Origin: JAFNAG01 sp963739235
Lineage (GTDB): Bacteria; Acidobacteriota; UBA6911
Assembly: GCA_963739235.1 (NCBI GenBank)
Contig: CAVTZY010000022.1
Coordinates: forward strand, 1-64,000
Reading direction: 5' to 3'
Length of the DNA stretch: 64,000 nucleotides
The translations under genes and the position numbers were made by a program. A model generated the notes under the pieces. The model was not told the origin of the DNA. It worked only from the letters and a program-made list of their open reading frames with translations, and did not search any database. Positions 55,598 to 64,000 of the stretch are shown in pieces. How positions within the stretch are numbered: position 1 is the stretch's first letter; each line of letters begins with the position of its first letter.

Positions 55598-56917
55598 GTG
55601 TTTGTGGCCGGACCTATCCTGCATAGATTTCTGTCCCCCATTAAATTCGGCGGGACCCAGCGCCAGCCTTTGCTGGTGAGAACGGCGGCGTTATTCATTC
55701 TGGGGTTGGCTAGCTGTACGCATATTACCCCGCCCAGGACGGCGGATTCCAGACCCGGAATCTCCCGGGTTGCGACCGTCAAGTATGGGACGTTGATTCG
55801 TAATCTGCGCCTTCACGGAACGGTTGGAGCGGTCCAATCTTATGGAGTCCTCGCTCCGCGCCTTGCCGGACAGATGGCGAGCACCATGCTTATTACCAAG
55901 ATTGTGCGCAACGGCGTCCGGGTTCATAAAGGCGACGTTTTGGCGGAATTCGATCGTCAAAATCAGACTAAAAACATTTTGGACCGCCAGGCAGAATACG
56001 ACAATTACATCCAGCAGATCCGGAAGAAGCAGGCCGACCAGGCTACCGCACGCATCACCGACGATACAGACCTCAAAGCAGCCGAGGTCGATCTGCAGAC
56101 GGCAAAAGTGGAGATGCGCAAAAACGAAGTCATCGCGAAGTTCCAGGCCGAGATCAACAAGCAGAACCTCGCCGAGGCGGAGGCGAAACTCAAACAACTC
56201 AAGGGTACCTATGCCCTGAAGCGCGAGGCTGAGGTATCGGAGCTGCGCATCCTGGAGATTCAGCGCGACCGCGCCCAGAAGGCAGTTGTGTACGCTCAGA
56301 ACAATATTGAAAAGATGACCATCAAATCTCCATTGGACGGGCTTGTGGTTTTGTCTCCCATCTATAAGGGCACGCGCATGGTGGATCCCCAGGAAGGGGA
56401 CGAAGTGCGGCCCGGGGGAGGCATTATGCTTGTGGTTAACCCATCGGCCATGCAAGTGTCTGCCCGCCTGAACCAGGTCGATCTATCCCTGGTGCATCTC
56501 AACCAGGCTGCCGAGGTCCGTCTTGACGCATATCCGGACCTTGTGTTTCCTGGCAGGATCGAGCGCATCAGTGCGATCGGCAGCCCCAGCCCATACTCGA
56601 AACGAATTCGATATTTTTCCGCCGTGGTTTCGATTCAGGGGAGCAACCCCAAACTCCTGCCCGATCTGACTGCCGCAGTTGATGTGCAGCTTGAGCGTTT
56701 GGATCACGTGTTGCTCATTCCTCGAGAAGCGCTAGTCATGCAAAAGGACCAGACCATGGTGAATGTCGTTGTGAATGGCGGTCTTGAACTGCGGCCTGTC
56801 AAACTCGGGCCGATGAATGAATGCGAAGCGGTTGTCGAATCAGGACTACAGGAGGGCATGACGATCTCTCTTAATCCGCAGATGGCGGCCGGTACAAGCA
56901 AGCAGCTGCCGGAGTAG
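55598..56917 (+). CDS. HlyD/RND-type periplasmic adaptor lipoprotein, first of three
   Basis: A 439-residue membrane-fusion protein. The leader contains a lipobox-like LASC (Cys40 with the GTG start used here; a later start is possible, GGAG precedes this one). A long coiled-coil hairpin (about 120-230, with ADQATARITDDTDLKAAEVDLQTAKVEM) sits between lipoyl half-motifs, VRNGVRVHKGDVLAEFD and IKSPLDGLVVLSPIYKG. A beta-barrel and membrane-proximal domain follow (about 270-439). It links an inner-membrane pump to the outer membrane. It starts the four-gene export operon. Confidence 0.85.
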   Translation: MFVAGPILHRFLSPIKFGGTQRQPLLVRTAALFILGLASCTHITPPRTADSRPGISRVATVKYGTLIRNLRLHGTVGAVQSYGVLAPRLAGQMASTMLITKIVRNGVRVHKGDVLAEFDRQNQTKNILDRQAEYDNYIQQIRKKQADQATARITDDTDLKAAEVDLQTAKVEMRKNEVIAKFQAEINKQNLAEAEAKLKQLKGTYALKREAEVSELRILEIQRDRAQKAVVYAQNNIEKMTIKSPLDGLVVLSPIYKGTRMVDPQEGDEVRPGGGIMLVVNPSAMQVSARLNQVDLSLVHLNQAAEVRLDAYPDLVFPGRIERISAIGSPSPYSKRIRYFSAVVSIQGSNPKLLPDLTAAVDVQLERLDHVLLIPREALVMQKDQTMVNVVVNGGLELRPVKLGPMNECEAVVESGLQEGMTISLNPQMAAGTSKQLPE

Positions 56918-56934
56918 GGCTGGAGCATGACCAC

Positions 56935-58212
56935 ATGAAACACAATGGATCACGCAAATCATCTCTGAGGCGGAAACTCTGGACGACGGTGTTTGTGCTG
57001 GCGATTGCCGGCGGCGGCCTCGCCATGTGGCGCCCTTGGGAAAAACCCAAGACACCGAACGTGCCCACTGAAGAGGTAAAACTCGGCGATTTCGTGGATT
57101 ATGTAGAACTGCGCGGGGAGATCAGGGTGAGAACCTCCACCGTGATCACCGGTCCCTATAATGCCGGAGACCTGCAGATTCTCAAACTCTGCAAGGACGG
57201 CGCGCCGTTAAAAAAGGGGGATGTGGTCGTAGAATTCGATCGCACCAGCCTGCAACGCAGCGCGGATCAGTTTCGCTCCACCTTGAAGCAGGTGGAAGCC
57301 GAGATCATGAGGGCAAACGCTCAGCAACGCATACGGGAGGAACAAATCCTCACGGATGTCCAAAGTGCGCAATTCGGCCTCGAGCGAGCGCGTCTAGATG
57401 CGAGCACACGCGACGTGATTCCCCCGATCGAAAATGAAAGGAACGTCCTGGCGCTAGCCAAAGCCGAGGAGAAGGTGAAAGCAGTGGAAAGCCGGATCAC
57501 CTCGAGCCGTATTGCCGCCGAAGCCGATCTTGCCGGGACCATCCGCCGGCGTGACAAAGCCAAAGCCGATCTCGAGCAGGCGGAGCGCAATCTGGCGGCA
57601 CTTACGCTCACATCGCCGGTCGACGGCGTCGTCACCCTGCTGCCGAATTCACGTGCCCGAACCAGCATTCTGGGAGGCGCTACCCCGGTTTTCAAAGAGG
57701 GCGATCGCGCCTGGGCCGGGGCGGGTATTGCCGAGGTGCCGGAACTTGCTACGATCCAGGCAAACGCTCCCCTATATGAGGCGGATCGCGGCAAAATCGC
57801 GATCGACCAGCCGGTGAACTTAAGAGTCGACGGCGTCCCCGACAAGGAGCAAAAAGGACACGTCAGGGACATCAGCCCGCTCGCCAAGCTCGACTACTCC
57901 AGCTACCCGATCCGGAAGAGTTTTGACCTGACCGTCCAATTGGATCAGCCGGATCCCAGGCTGCGGGCCGGGATGAGCGCGACATTTCGTGTGGAGGTTG
58001 AACGTTTGTCCAACTCGGTCGTGATTCCCGCAACGGCAGTTTTTGACAGAGGCGGCCGCCTCGTTGCGTATGTGCTCGTGAAGGGCGAATTTGTGGAGAA
58101 GACGCTGGAGATAGGGCGCAGGGGCGACAGTAACGTCATGGTGGCAAGCGGATTAAAGCAGGGCGACCGTATTGCGTTAAAGGACCCGATCCTGCAAGAG
58201 GACCAGAAGTGA
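56935..58212 (+). CDS. HlyD/RND-type periplasmic adaptor, second of three
   Basis: A 425-residue adaptor, 17 bp after the first. The N-terminal anchor (LWTTVFVLAIAGGGLAMW) is a membrane helix rather than a lipobox. Lipoyl motifs flank a coiled coil (about 125-210): CKDGAPLKKGDVVVEFDR and LTSPVDGVVTLLPN. The adaptor beta-barrel domain ends in VIPATAVFDRGGRLVAYVLVKG. Its closest resemblance is to MacA-like adaptors. Having two or more such adaptors together suggests a heteromeric ring or separate partners. Confidence 0.85.
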   Translation: MKHNGSRKSSLRRKLWTTVFVLAIAGGGLAMWRPWEKPKTPNVPTEEVKLGDFVDYVELRGEIRVRTSTVITGPYNAGDLQILKLCKDGAPLKKGDVVVEFDRTSLQRSADQFRSTLKQVEAEIMRANAQQRIREEQILTDVQSAQFGLERARLDASTRDVIPPIENERNVLALAKAEEKVKAVESRITSSRIAAEADLAGTIRRRDKAKADLEQAERNLAALTLTSPVDGVVTLLPNSRARTSILGGATPVFKEGDRAWAGAGIAEVPELATIQANAPLYEADRGKIAIDQPVNLRVDGVPDKEQKGHVRDISPLAKLDYSSYPIRKSFDLTVQLDQPDPRLRAGMSATFRVEVERLSNSVVIPATAVFDRGGRLVAYVLVKGEFVEKTLEIGRRGDSNVMVASGLKQGDRIALKDPILQEDQK

Positions 58213-58252
58213 TTTGTTGACAGAGGGATATTCAATATCGAGAGGGCCAGTA

Positions 58253-59614
58253 ATGAGAGTCTGTTGGGTTCGAGTTCTCACATGGGTTGCGGTCGTGCTT
58301 TTCTCCGGCATGAGCATCTCCTGCGCCTCGCTGGCGCAGCTCATGAACCTGCAGAAAACCCGCGCGAGCATACCCACGGCCCGGGTCGTCCGTGAGCCCG
58401 TGGAGGTAAAGATTTATACCATCGGAGAGCTTCGGCCTGCGCGGACTGCAATGATCGTCGCGCCGCCGGTCGCAGGAGGCACGCTGCAGATCATACACAT
58501 CGTCAAGTCCGGGACACATGTGGCTGAGGGCGACGTGATCGCCGAGTTCGATCCCAGCGAACAGGAGTATGCGCTGGAGCAGAGCCAGTCTCAGCTGGAT
58601 GAGGCGGATCAGCAGATTAAGAAAATGAAGGCAGACCAGGCCGTTCGAGTGGCGCAGGATGCCGTGACATTGATGGCCGCACAGTTCACGGTCCGCCGCG
58701 CCGAACTTACCAACCTCGGGAATGAACTGCTAGGCACGATCGAAGCGCGGAAAAATGTCATTAGCCTTGAAGAGGCCAAACGCAGGCTGGAGCAGTTGCA
58801 GCGAGATCTCAAATCACGTGCGAGTTCGGACCAGGCGGATATGGCTGTTCAGATGGTAGCGCGCTCAAAGGCCATGATGGGAATGAAGCTGGCGCAGCAG
58901 AATATCGACAATATGATTCTGCGTGCGCCCATGAGCGGGGTCGTAATGCTGGGGCAGAACCTGGAGTCCTTGATGTCCGCCAGCGGGGGTATCTCGATTT
59001 CGTCCGGAATGGAGATACCCGAGTATCGGGAGGGCGATCAGGCTTATCCAGGTCGAACCATTGCTCAGATCCAGAATATGGATCAGATGGAGGTTTTGTC
59101 TAAGGTAACCGAGATCGACCGCGGGAGTCTCAATCCGGGGCAGCCGATCGACGCGTGGGTGGATTCGAGACCGCTGAAAAAATTTGCCGGCAAGATCAAG
59201 TCCCTGGCAGGATCAGCTGCCTCCTCGGCGAGCGCATATTCCTATTTAGATTACCTGGAAGCCCTATCGACGCGCAGTTTCGACGCAACTTTTGAACTCG
59301 ACCCGAAGGGCGAGCTGTTAAATCCCGGCGTGACCACGCGCGTTACGGTGCGGGGTGCCAATGTCAACGATGCCCTCTCTCTTCCGCGCCAGGCCCTGTT
59401 CCAGAAGGAAGGGAAGAATGTGGTGTATGTGCGGCGCGCGGAGAACTGGGAAGCACGGGAAATCCAGATCAAATACCTGACCGAGAGTCGTGCCGTAATT
59501 GAAGGGATTGCGGAGGGGACCGAGGTCGCGCTGGTGAATCCAGATCTTCAGAAGGGAAAGACCGCCGGGAAGGCCAGTTCCGTGGCGTCGATGCTTGGAG
59601 GGACGAATCAATGA
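58253..59614 (+). CDS. HlyD/RND-type periplasmic adaptor lipoprotein, third of three
   Basis: A 453-residue adaptor lipoprotein. ATG 58253 (GAGGG upstream) starts a leader with lipobox-like SISC (Cys24). Lipoyl halves HIVKSGTHVAEGDVIAEFDP and LRAPMSGVVMLGQ surround a coiled coil with QSQLDEADQQIKKMKADQA. The C-terminal barrel domain follows. Its stop overlaps the permease start by 4 nt (ATGA), so the two are translationally coupled, and this adaptor is the most likely direct partner of the permease. Confidence 0.85.
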   Translation: MRVCWVRVLTWVAVVLFSGMSISCASLAQLMNLQKTRASIPTARVVREPVEVKIYTIGELRPARTAMIVAPPVAGGTLQIIHIVKSGTHVAEGDVIAEFDPSEQEYALEQSQSQLDEADQQIKKMKADQAVRVAQDAVTLMAAQFTVRRAELTNLGNELLGTIEARKNVISLEEAKRRLEQLQRDLKSRASSDQADMAVQMVARSKAMMGMKLAQQNIDNMILRAPMSGVVMLGQNLESLMSASGGISISSGMEIPEYREGDQAYPGRTIAQIQNMDQMEVLSKVTEIDRGSLNPGQPIDAWVDSRPLKKFAGKIKSLAGSAASSASAYSYLDYLEALSTRSFDATFELDPKGELLNPGVTTRVTVRGANVNDALSLPRQALFQKEGKNVVYVRRAENWEAREIQIKYLTESRAVIEGIAEGTEVALVNPDLQKGKTAGKASSVASMLGGTNQ

Positions 59615-60903
59615 CGTCTGCATTAGGGAAAGACGGGCTAAAGCCCAAACGGCGCAGACGTCAGTGGCTTCCTGATGTGCGGCTGGCTCTGCAGAATCTT
59701 GGCGTGCGCAAGCTGCGCTCCCTGCTGACCATGCTGGGGATGATCTTTGGCGTGGCCGCGGTGGTGTCGATGCTCTCGATTGGCGCGGGCGCGCAACAAC
59801 AAGTGCTGGCATTTATCGAACAGCTGGGTGTGCGCAACTTGATCGTCGAGGCCAAGGATGTCACCGACAGCCAGGAACTGCTCAAAATCCGCAAGACATC
59901 TCCGGGGCTGTCTCTCAAAGACCTGAGAGTCATTCGCACCAACATCAGCGATCTTACGGCGTCAACTCCCCGCAAACGGCTGACCCCGTCAAGCATGCTG
60001 CCCAAGCCGCGGCAGGATATGCCAAGTGTCTATGGCGTCTCCCCTGAATATCAGTACATTGCCGGGCTACGAGTGGTCGCCGGGCGTTTTTTTGACCAGG
60101 CTGATAATGATCGTGTGGCTCCCGTGTGCGTACTGGGAGAAGGGGCGAAGGCAAATCTCTTCCTGCAGAAGGAGGCAGTGGGGCAGTACCTAAAGATCAA
60201 TGAACAGTGGTTTAGGGTCATTGGAGTTCTGGGGCCTCAGCTTACCTCCCAAGGCGAGCTCTCAGGACTGAAATCACAGGATTACAACAATCTTCTGTAT
60301 GCTCCGATCGATAGCGTGATTTACCGCCTGGAAGACACCAGGAGCTACCTGAGGGACGAAATCGATGGCCTTTTTCTCCAGCTGGACAAGACCGCAGACA
60401 GCAGTGTGGTCGCGGACGTCGTGCGCGGCATCCTGAACGCCTCGCACCGCAACGCCGGCGATTTCAGCCTGATCGTCCCCGCAGAATTGCTCGCCGAACA
60501 AAAGCGCACACAGCGCATTTTCGAAATGGTCATGGTTGCCATCGCCTCGATCTCGCTTCTGGTGGGAGGCATCGGCATCATGAACATCATGCTGGCCAGC
60601 ATCCTCGAACGCACCCATGAGATCGGCGTGCGGCGTGCGGTAGGAGCGCGCAAGCGCGATGTCCTGCGCCAGTTCCTCGTGGAGGCTATTCTGATCTCTT
60701 TCGTCGGTGGCCTGCTCGGGATTGCGTGCGGGTTCGGCATTTCTCGGCTGGTGGCAGTAATGGCAGGCTGGTCGACGATCGTGACCATGAACTCCATCTT
60801 GTTGGCATTTCTGGTGTCGGTCTCGGTCGGATTGATCTTCGGTATCTACCCGGCGGCAAAAGCCGCGCGCCTCGATCCCGTGGAAGCTCTCCGCTACGAA
60901 TAG
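59611..60903 (+). CDS. MacB-type ABC transporter permease
   Basis: A 430-residue permease: N-terminal helix (about 35-60, LLTMLGMIFGVAAVVSML), a MacB periplasmic core domain (about 60-290), then three C-terminal helices of the FtsX fold (about 310-335, 355-385, 395-415) and the VEALRYE ending typical of MacB-like permeases. MacB itself carries its ATPase domain fused at the N-terminus; here it is missing and no separate ATPase gene is in view. The pump must borrow an ATPase from elsewhere or work otherwise. Confidence 0.9.
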   Translation: MTSALGKDGLKPKRRRRQWLPDVRLALQNLGVRKLRSLLTMLGMIFGVAAVVSMLSIGAGAQQQVLAFIEQLGVRNLIVEAKDVTDSQELLKIRKTSPGLSLKDLRVIRTNISDLTASTPRKRLTPSSMLPKPRQDMPSVYGVSPEYQYIAGLRVVAGRFFDQADNDRVAPVCVLGEGAKANLFLQKEAVGQYLKINEQWFRVIGVLGPQLTSQGELSGLKSQDYNNLLYAPIDSVIYRLEDTRSYLRDEIDGLFLQLDKTADSSVVADVVRGILNASHRNAGDFSLIVPAELLAEQKRTQRIFEMVMVAIASISLLVGGIGIMNIMLASILERTHEIGVRRAVGARKRDVLRQFLVEAILISFVGGLLGIACGFGISRLVAVMAGWSTIVTMNSILLAFLVSVSVGLIFGIYPAAKAARLDPVEALRYE

Positions 60904-60944
60904 GTCACGGTGGCCCCTGCGCCCACAGCTTCGGACATTACCCG

Positions 60945-61020
60945 TGCGTGAACTGCAAAACCGCCGCGCATGGTACGAACCTGCTCCCCATTCGGGTCAT
61001 TCGTAACTGTCCCGCAACGG
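60945..61020. repeat. Degenerate palindromic repeat P1, copy 6
   Basis: AACTGCAAAACCGCCGCGCATGGTACGAAC and ATTCGGGTCATTCGTAACTG are P1-like arms with many changes. It lies between the convergent permease genes and may act as a terminator-like hairpin. Confidence 0.5.
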
Positions 61021-61030
61021 CTATCCATTT

Positions 61031-62653
61031 TCAGGCGCCATGGTGGCCATGCGCATCTGCTTCCGTTACATTCTTGCTCTTTGCGGCGCGGGTGAAGGAA
61101 AGCAGGAGAATGATGGCAGCGAGGGCGAGATAGGCAGCCGTGAACTGGTAAGGAATGGCGCGCAGGAGCGGCGTCGCCAGTTTCCAGGGCTGATAGATGC
61201 TTCCCTCGGGTAACGCGGAGTGGATAATCCCGAAGAAGGTGGCCGCAGCCAGAATCGCCAGGTACAGCGATGCAAGCTTGAAGCGCTTGTCGATCAGTAC
61301 GGCGAGCAGGGCGCCCCACAGCATAGCAGTAAGAATAAAGCCGTTTCCCACCGCGACGGTGACCAGCACTTCAGGCAGTTCCTTTCCCGGCGTACTCATG
61401 AGTTGGAGAAATCGATCCGCGGGGACGATGGCCGGGTTGCTGTATTTAATGGCCAGCAAGCGCGCCACCGTGGGGAAGAACGCAAAAGCGACAGCCGGAG
61501 CATGGGCGCGCGGACAGGCGAGGAACGCCTGCGCCACGATTTCGAGCGCGACAAAGATCAGGATGGGCGCAAGCACGGCGCGCGGGATCAGTTCCACGAT
61601 GAACGAAACATATCCTAAGATACCGCCCAGACCGATGAATAGCCCGGTCAGCAAAGTGTAGCCGGCCCGCGAACCCATTCCTTTGTATGCCGGCTGTCCA
61701 ATATAAGGCGTCGACTGGGCCACGCCACCGCACAAGCCTGCTACCAAAGTTGCCACCGCTTCTGTCAGCAGGATGTCACGAGTCTTGAAGTCATCCCCCG
61801 CAACGCGGGCACTTTCAGTGACATTTATGCCGCCGACGACGGTGAGCAGCGCGAACGGAATCGAGATCGGCAGATAGTAGAGCGCCGCTTTGAAGCCCTT
61901 GAGAAACTCGAGGGTCGGCATCGGGAAGCCCAGGTGCAATTCCCCCGCGGGTGCTGTGTAACCGGATCCCACCAGCCCTGCAGGTCCAAGCAGGTGATAG
62001 AGCGCGGTGCCTACCGCGATCGCCGCCAGCACTCCGGGGATATTTCCCGGCAGCCGCACTTTTGCCACCAGCGTGTAGAGGATCAGACCCAGCGAGACCA
62101 TGCCCACCAGCGGCAGGCCGAAGATATCCACGAGCGGGGTGAAACCGATCAGCGCAATCCCGATGCCCGCGAGCGATCCGAGCAGGCCCGCTTGCGGAAC
62201 TACTTTCTGAATCCAACCACCACAGAAGGAGAGGGCCAGCTTGACTACCCCCATCATCACCATGGTGGCCATGCCGATATACCAAGTCATGAGGGCCGCC
62301 TGGCGCGGTTCCATGCCGCCGGCCTTGAGCGAGATGAATGCCGGGCCAAGAACGACCAGCGCCAGACCAATCGTCGAAGGAGTGTCGAGCCCGAGCGGCA
62401 TTGCCGTCACCGTCCGGCTTCCCGTCCGGCGAGCAAGCCGGAATGCCATCCAGGTGTATACCAAATCACCAAACAGAACCCCGAAGGCGGTGCCGGGAAA
62501 CATCTTCGTGTAGACGATGTCGGCCGGAAATCCGAAAGCGAAAACGAGAACGCCGGCCAGGAATGATAGGACCGTCACGTTGTCGAACATCAGTCCGAAG
62601 AAGCCATTGATATCTCCGAGGGCAAACCATTGGTACTTGCAGCCAGCCGTCAT
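61031..62653 (-). CDS. NCS2-type nucleobase/xanthine permease-like transporter
   Basis: A 540-residue transporter with about 13-14 membrane segments across the protein. Features of the NCS2/AzgA-like and SulP-like fold include the N-terminal FGLMFDNVTVLSFLAGVL, FPGTAFGVLFGDLVYTWMA, the VTAMPLGLDTPSTIGLALVV segment and the GGINVTESARVAGDDFKTRDIL region, resembling the conserved nucleobase-binding helices of hypoxanthine/guanine permeases. A His/Gly tail (DAHGHHGA) follows. The substrate may be a purine but the match is by eye only. Confidence 0.7.
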   Translation of the reverse strand: MTAGCKYQWFALGDINGFFGLMFDNVTVLSFLAGVLVFAFGFPADIVYTKMFPGTAFGVLFGDLVYTWMAFRLARRTGSRTVTAMPLGLDTPSTIGLALVVLGPAFISLKAGGMEPRQAALMTWYIGMATMVMMGVVKLALSFCGGWIQKVVPQAGLLGSLAGIGIALIGFTPLVDIFGLPLVGMVSLGLILYTLVAKVRLPGNIPGVLAAIAVGTALYHLLGPAGLVGSGYTAPAGELHLGFPMPTLEFLKGFKAALYYLPISIPFALLTVVGGINVTESARVAGDDFKTRDILLTEAVATLVAGLCGGVAQSTPYIGQPAYKGMGSRAGYTLLTGLFIGLGGILGYVSFIVELIPRAVLAPILIFVALEIVAQAFLACPRAHAPAVAFAFFPTVARLLAIKYSNPAIVPADRFLQLMSTPGKELPEVLVTVAVGNGFILTAMLWGALLAVLIDKRFKLASLYLAILAAATFFGIIHSALPEGSIYQPWKLATPLLRAIPYQFTAAYLALAAIILLLSFTRAAKSKNVTEADAHGHHGA

Positions 62654-62706
62654 GCCACTCTCCTGTTCGTCATAGGGCAGAGCCTGGCCCCTTGAGAAAT
62701 TCCGCC

Positions 62707-64000
62707 TTATTTGAGCCAGTTCAAATCGATGTTGATCTGCCTTCGGTCTTTTTGTTCGCCCGGGATCAGCACGAAACGCTGCCCGTCGGAAGTCACATCA
62801 TAATTGGGAAAAACGGGGATGCCGCCGGTTTCATATTCTCCCGGCACAATGAGGCGCGGAGCCTCCGGATTGAATTCCGCTTCGGTCTGAATTCCTACTT
62901 CCATCAGACCCTTCCAATAGCGGTAAAACAGTTCGTGTCCGTCATACCCCCAGACGGGCTCGCGACCCTCGGCTGTCGAAATCTGGAATCTTTCCCCAGG
63001 GCCCGGAAAGGGCTGTACATATACTTGAGCCAGGCCAGAGTCATTGGATGTGTAGGCGAGCCAATGACCATCGGGAGAGAAAGTCCCGCCCCATTCGGCA
63101 TACGGTGTACGCAAATAGGGACGCGCGTTCTTGGCGCCGTCGATGGAGAGGATCCAGATGTCCGGACCGGTGTCTGGAGCGAATTCCGTGAAGACCAGAG
63201 ATCTGCCGTCTCTCGACCATGAGTTCGGCACGGCAGGGTTCTCACTCTTGTGCAGTAATTCGGGAGGGCCGCTCCCGTCGACGGGCATACAGTAGAGACA
63301 CCACTGACCGTCTCGATCCGAGGCATAGGCAAGTCTTTTGCCGTCCGGTGTCCAGGTGGGCAGCAAGTTATCTCCATCGGAGGTCAACCGCCTGAAGATG
63401 CCGCTGGTGACATCGACGATCCAGATATGTGACTTCTCCGTCCGAGATTCTATGACTACTGCCAGTTGCTGCCCGTCGGGAGAAAGTCGCGGATAGGAAA
63501 AGGCGCCGCGGTTTACCGTGAGTCTCTCAAAGCCACCCTGGCGATCCGCCCATGCCAGCGATCGCAGGCCATCTTCCTCCCCGGCCATGGCATAAGCAAG
63601 CGCACCGGCACGCGAGAACGCAAAATGGCCGGACCAGACCGACTGGTCGGCGCCAATGCCCTGCTTCACGAGGAAGGGTTCTCCAAGCACTTGGAGACGG
63701 CGGGGGTCAAATCGAACCGCCATCAAGTTGCCTGAGCGCAACGAAAAAAGATGCCCTGTTGGAGAATAGCGCCCATCTGAAGCCCCTTCGATCAGCACTT
63801 TTCTCTGGCCGGTCTTCAGCGTGACCGCAGCTACACATGTGGCATTCGTGGCGCCGGCTGTGCCAATCGTGAAAATAACGGTTTTTCCGCCCCCTAGCAT
63901 CTGTGGCCAGCGGTGCGTGAACTCCTTTTGCTGCAGCTGGGTTACCGGTTCCGCCTTGCCTCCTGCGACACGGATGCGCCACAATCCCGAAAAGAAATCG
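62707..64000 (-). CDS. WD40-like (PD40) beta-propeller protein, 5' end outside the window
   Basis: Partial: the reading frame continues past 64000 (DFFSGLWRIRVAGGKAEP). The visible 430 residues are TolB-like PD40 repeats, shown by LSPDGQQLAVV, TWTPDGKRLAYASDRDG, WSRDGRSLVFTEF, FSPDGHWLAYTSND. In Acidobacteria such propellers are commonly the C-terminal half of a eukaryotic-type serine/threonine kinase; the kinase part, if any, is beyond the window. The C-terminus ends INIDLNWLK. Confidence 0.8.
   Translation of the reverse strand, partial: DFFSGLWRIRVAGGKAEPVTQLQQKEFTHRWPQMLGGGKTVIFTIGTAGATNATCVAAVTLKTGQRKVLIEGASDGRYSPTGHLFSLRSGNLMAVRFDPRRLQVLGEPFLVKQGIGADQSVWSGHFAFSRAGALAYAMAGEEDGLRSLAWADRQGGFERLTVNRGAFSYPRLSPDGQQLAVVIESRTEKSHIWIVDVTSGIFRRLTSDGDNLLPTWTPDGKRLAYASDRDGQWCLYCMPVDGSGPPELLHKSENPAVPNSWSRDGRSLVFTEFAPDTGPDIWILSIDGAKNARPYLRTPYAEWGGTFSPDGHWLAYTSNDSGLAQVYVQPFPGPGERFQISTAEGREPVWGYDGHELFYRYWKGLMEVGIQTEAEFNPEAPRLIVPGEYETGGIPVFPNYDVTSDGQRFVLIPGEQKDRRQINIDLNWLK

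Overview
The window looks like a chromosomal segment of an Acidobacteriota-type bacterium; this is inferred from gene content. It has an Oar-like TonB-dependent receptor with an N-terminal carboxypeptidase-regulatory domain, a WD40/PD40 protein, many secreted M14, S9, C45 and C69 peptidases, MacB-like export genes, strong GGAGG ribosome binding sites and GC-rich coding sequence. I see no rRNA, tRNA, CRISPR array, integrase or transposase gene.

Layout: (1) 20-2872, a TonB-dependent receptor that stops early. (2) 3118-3666, an AhpD/carboxymuconolactone decarboxylase-like gene whose second catalytic Cys codon is an in-frame UGA. A perfect stem-loop with the geometry of a bacterial SECIS element follows, so I read it as a CxxU selenoprotein. 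(3) 4326-15751 (minus), one tightly packed operon: TPR protein, a 23-haem and a 49-haem c-type cytochrome, an outer-membrane beta-barrel, a periplasmic LolA/MucB-like protein, a b-type cytochrome membrane protein and a membrane-anchored ferredoxin-flavoprotein. Together these form a candidate cell-envelope electron conduit with 72 predicted c-haems. (4) 17267-20618, a single-cytochrome succinate dehydrogenase/fumarate reductase operon (C-A-B order). (5) 20773-38378, a mix of secreted proteins: small barrel and lipoprotein, TPR, GH2 glycosidase, class C beta-lactamase-like hydrolase, HAD phosphatase, M14 and S9 peptidases, DinB-like protein and MBL-fold lactonase. (6) 39467-45678, glycosyltransferase, membrane protein, PEP-utilising dikinase, zinc-ribbon protein. 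(7) 46039-55293, C45 peptidase, an ABC transporter pair, a proline racemase-family enzyme, a DsbD-N-like protein, a membrane protein and a C69 dipeptidase. (8) 55598-60903, three consecutive HlyD-type adaptors plus a MacB-type permease with no ATPase in view. (9) 61031-64000, an NCS2-type permease and the C-terminal part of a PD40 beta-propeller protein that runs off the window.

The intergenic DNA is rich in dispersed palindromic repeats. Family P1 is built on GCAGCCACGAATGACACGAA and its inverse. Family P2 carries GCCCTTTCAGGGC and CCCAGGGC-TCAC-GCCCTGGG hairpins. Family P3 is a short hairpin followed by GATCAACGCAGAG. One P1-bearing copy has perfect terminal inverted repeats and a 10-bp flanking duplication, like a MITE. 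The 3' end of the MBL gene has been tandemly triplicated (period 291 bp).

Five genes (TPR, sdhB, sdhA, S9 peptidase, glycosyltransferase) carry single-base frameshifts, mostly next to short G or C runs. This suggests assembly errors at least as much as real decay. Everything here comes from reading the sequence; family names rest on motifs, not on database searches.
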